A DNA stretch of 23,131 bases from Chloroflexota bacterium (GTDB taxonomy: Bacteria; Chloroflexota; Limnocylindria; QHBO01): assembly GCA_024636135.1 (NCBI GenBank), contig JAGXHP010000089.1:1-23131 (forward strand), read 5' to 3'. Positions 22,011 to 23,131 of this stretch are shown piece by piece (within the stretch, counting starts at the first letter, position 1; every line of letters begins with the position of its first letter). Both the position numbers and the translations under genes were made by a program. A model generated the notes under the pieces. The model ran no database searches and was not told the DNA's origin. It saw only the letters and a program-made list of their open reading frames with translations.

Positions 22011-23131
22011 GTGCGCCACCGTGCCCTCGCCGCACTGATCAGTGCCACGCTGATCGCCGCCCTGCCGATCACGACGGTCGCCGCCCGCGACCCGCTCGAT
22101 GGGGTCGCTCGTGGTCCTGTCCGACTCGTTCAGGTGCTCGAAGCACCAAGTCTTGGATTCGACGCAATCGATGCCATTACCTACGTCCCCGGGCAGGACG
22201 ACCTGCTTGTCCTCGGCCGCAACGGCGGCACGTCGGTCCTGACCTCGGTGTCGCGCCTCGGTGACGTCGGCCGATCGACGACCGGGCTCTCCGCTGTGTC
22301 GGGAGCGGACGGCCTGGCATACGACGAGACCCAGGGCCGCCTTCTCATCCGTCGGGGCGGGCGGGTGACGCGAGCGGCAGCCCCGAGCGGACACCCGACG
22401 GGCTCGGTGCCTGCGTCGCGGCCAACCACCGGCGCAGATGGACTCGTCGCGGCGGGCGACGGTCGCATTCTCATGCTCGATTCCGGGCGGAGCGCGGTCG
22501 TCGTCGAATCGAGCGACGGCAGCTCGTCGTCCGTGATCGAACTGTCGGGCGTCACCGAACCAGTCAGCGGCCTGGCCGTGGCTCCGGACGGCAACCTGTA
22601 CACCCTCGACGAAGACGCGACGACGATCTACGAGTTCGAGGCGGACGGCACCCTTCTCGCCACGCGCGACATCGCCGACGCTGGGCTGAACGACGCGCAC
22701 GGCATCGTCATTGCGCCGAGCGCGGACCCGACCGACGATCCCGCGAAACACAACCTGTATGTCGCCGATGGTGGAACAGAAGCCGCCGGCGCGGGAATCT
22801 ACGAGTTCGAGCTGATGGCAACGCCGCTTGCGGACTCGGTGCAGGCCGCCGCCGTCGAGACTGCGACGGTGGTGCGTACGATCGAGGGCGCCGCCTTGCA
22901 TCCGGACAGCCCAGACCCGTCCGGCATCGGATACAACAGCTCCCTCGACCGCCTGGTGATGACCGACGGCGAGATCGAGGAGGAGAAGAACAACAGCTAC
23001 CCGTATCCCGGGACGAACGGGTGGCTGTTTCCGCGGGACGGTGCGAGCACTACGGCGACCTTCGACACGACACCTCATCAATGTCGAGCCGGCGGAAGCC
23101 TCATTCGCAACGTCGAGCCGGTCGGCGTTGC
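22011..23131 (+). CDS. Secreted beta-propeller-like protein, 3' end outside the window
   Basis: The frame opens with GTG at 22011, behind AGGGGGA, and stays open without a stop to the right edge, giving at least 373 residues. The N-terminus is a Sec signal peptide (VRHR, hydrophobic core to about residue 22, likely cleavage at VAA-RD). The mature part has repeated blade-like units, each a short loop with Gly and Asp followed by beta strands: DAITYVPGQDDLLVLG, GADGLAYDETQGRLLI, GADGLVAAGDGRILML, VSGLAVAPDGNLYTLD and HGIVIAP...NLYVAD. This resembles NHL/SMP30-type propellers. Several Asp/Gly-rich turns could bind calcium. It may bind or act on extracellular glycan, but its only link to the polysaccharide genes is position. 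Family assignment is uncertain because the C-terminus is missing. Confidence 0.75.
   Translation, partial: MRHRALAALISATLIAALPITTVAARDPLDGVARGPVRLVQVLEAPSLGFDAIDAITYVPGQDDLLVLGRNGGTSVLTSVSRLGDVGRSTTGLSAVSGADGLAYDETQGRLLIRRGGRVTRAAAPSGHPTGSVPASRPTTGADGLVAAGDGRILMLDSGRSAVVVESSDGSSSSVIELSGVTEPVSGLAVAPDGNLYTLDEDATTIYEFEADGTLLATRDIADAGLNDAHGIVIAPSADPTDDPAKHNLYVADGGTEAAGAGIYEFELMATPLADSVQAAAVETATVVRTIEGAALHPDSPDPSGIGYNSSLDRLVMTDGEIEEEKNNSYPYPGTNGWLFPRDGASTTATFDTTPHQCRAGGSLIRNVEPVGV

Noticed and set aside
21861..23081. Upstream extension of the last sulfotransferase to a 705-codon frame
   Set aside because: The extra part lies antisense to a better-supported secreted protein with signal peptide, ribosome binding site and promoter. 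No domain is visible in it.

Overview
The window is about two-thirds G+C and almost fully coding. Tight gene packing, many 4-base start/stop overlaps (GTGA or ATGA), GTG starts, a Tat-exported vanadium haloperoxidase, and two GTG starts with a TAnnnT -10 element exactly 6 nt upstream (leaderless style) suggest an environmental bacterium of the Chloroflexota (Limnocylindria-like) or a related high-GC lineage. This placement is inference. No outer-membrane export gene is visible, which would fit a monoderm. No tRNA, rRNA, CRISPR or insertion sequence was recognised.

Layout. 1-592: two small membrane proteins ending at a strong hairpin. 628-2814 (minus): a PAP2/vanadium-haloperoxidase-type enzyme and an unknown secreted protein, with a perfect 13-bp hairpin between them. 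3037-3966: proline dehydrogenase. 4005-5673: a coupled trio of an unknown protein, a receiver-like protein and a sulfotransferase. 5632-6627 (minus): a DHH-family phosphoesterase of the NrnA/pAp-phosphatase type, whose 3' end overlaps the sulfotransferase. 6714-8474: an SLC13-type anion transporter, divergent from the phosphoesterase. 8657-20982: a long polysaccharide cluster, all on the plus strand: initiating phosphoglycosyl transferase, Gfo/Idh/MocA sugar-nucleotide oxidoreductase, Wzz-like protein fused to a degenerate GGDEF domain, Wzx-type flippase, Wzy/ligase, two unusual kinase fusions and three tandem paralogous sulfotransferases. 20964-21860 (minus): a fifth sulfotransferase. 22011-23131: the start of a secreted beta-propeller-like protein that runs off the window.

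How it fits together (inference). The window reads as a Wzx/Wzy-type locus for a sulfated surface or secreted polysaccharide. The phosphoglycosyl transferase starts the repeat unit on the lipid carrier, the oxidoreductase supplies a modified sugar, the flippase and polymerase export and polymerise it, and the sulfotransferases decorate it from PAPS. The SLC13 transporter may bring in sulfate, and the DHH enzyme may remove the by-product pAp. The most striking feature is the Wzz-GGDEF fusion: its GGDEF active site is broken (GPDLF), but an RxxD motif stands exactly five residues before it (RVED-ISARI-GPDLF), the layout of a c-di-GMP inhibitory site. It may therefore be a one-protein link between c-di-GMP and chain polymerisation. 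No ordinary GT2- or GT4-type glycosyltransferase was recognised in the window, so the sugar-adding enzymes must be elsewhere or belong to families I could not see.
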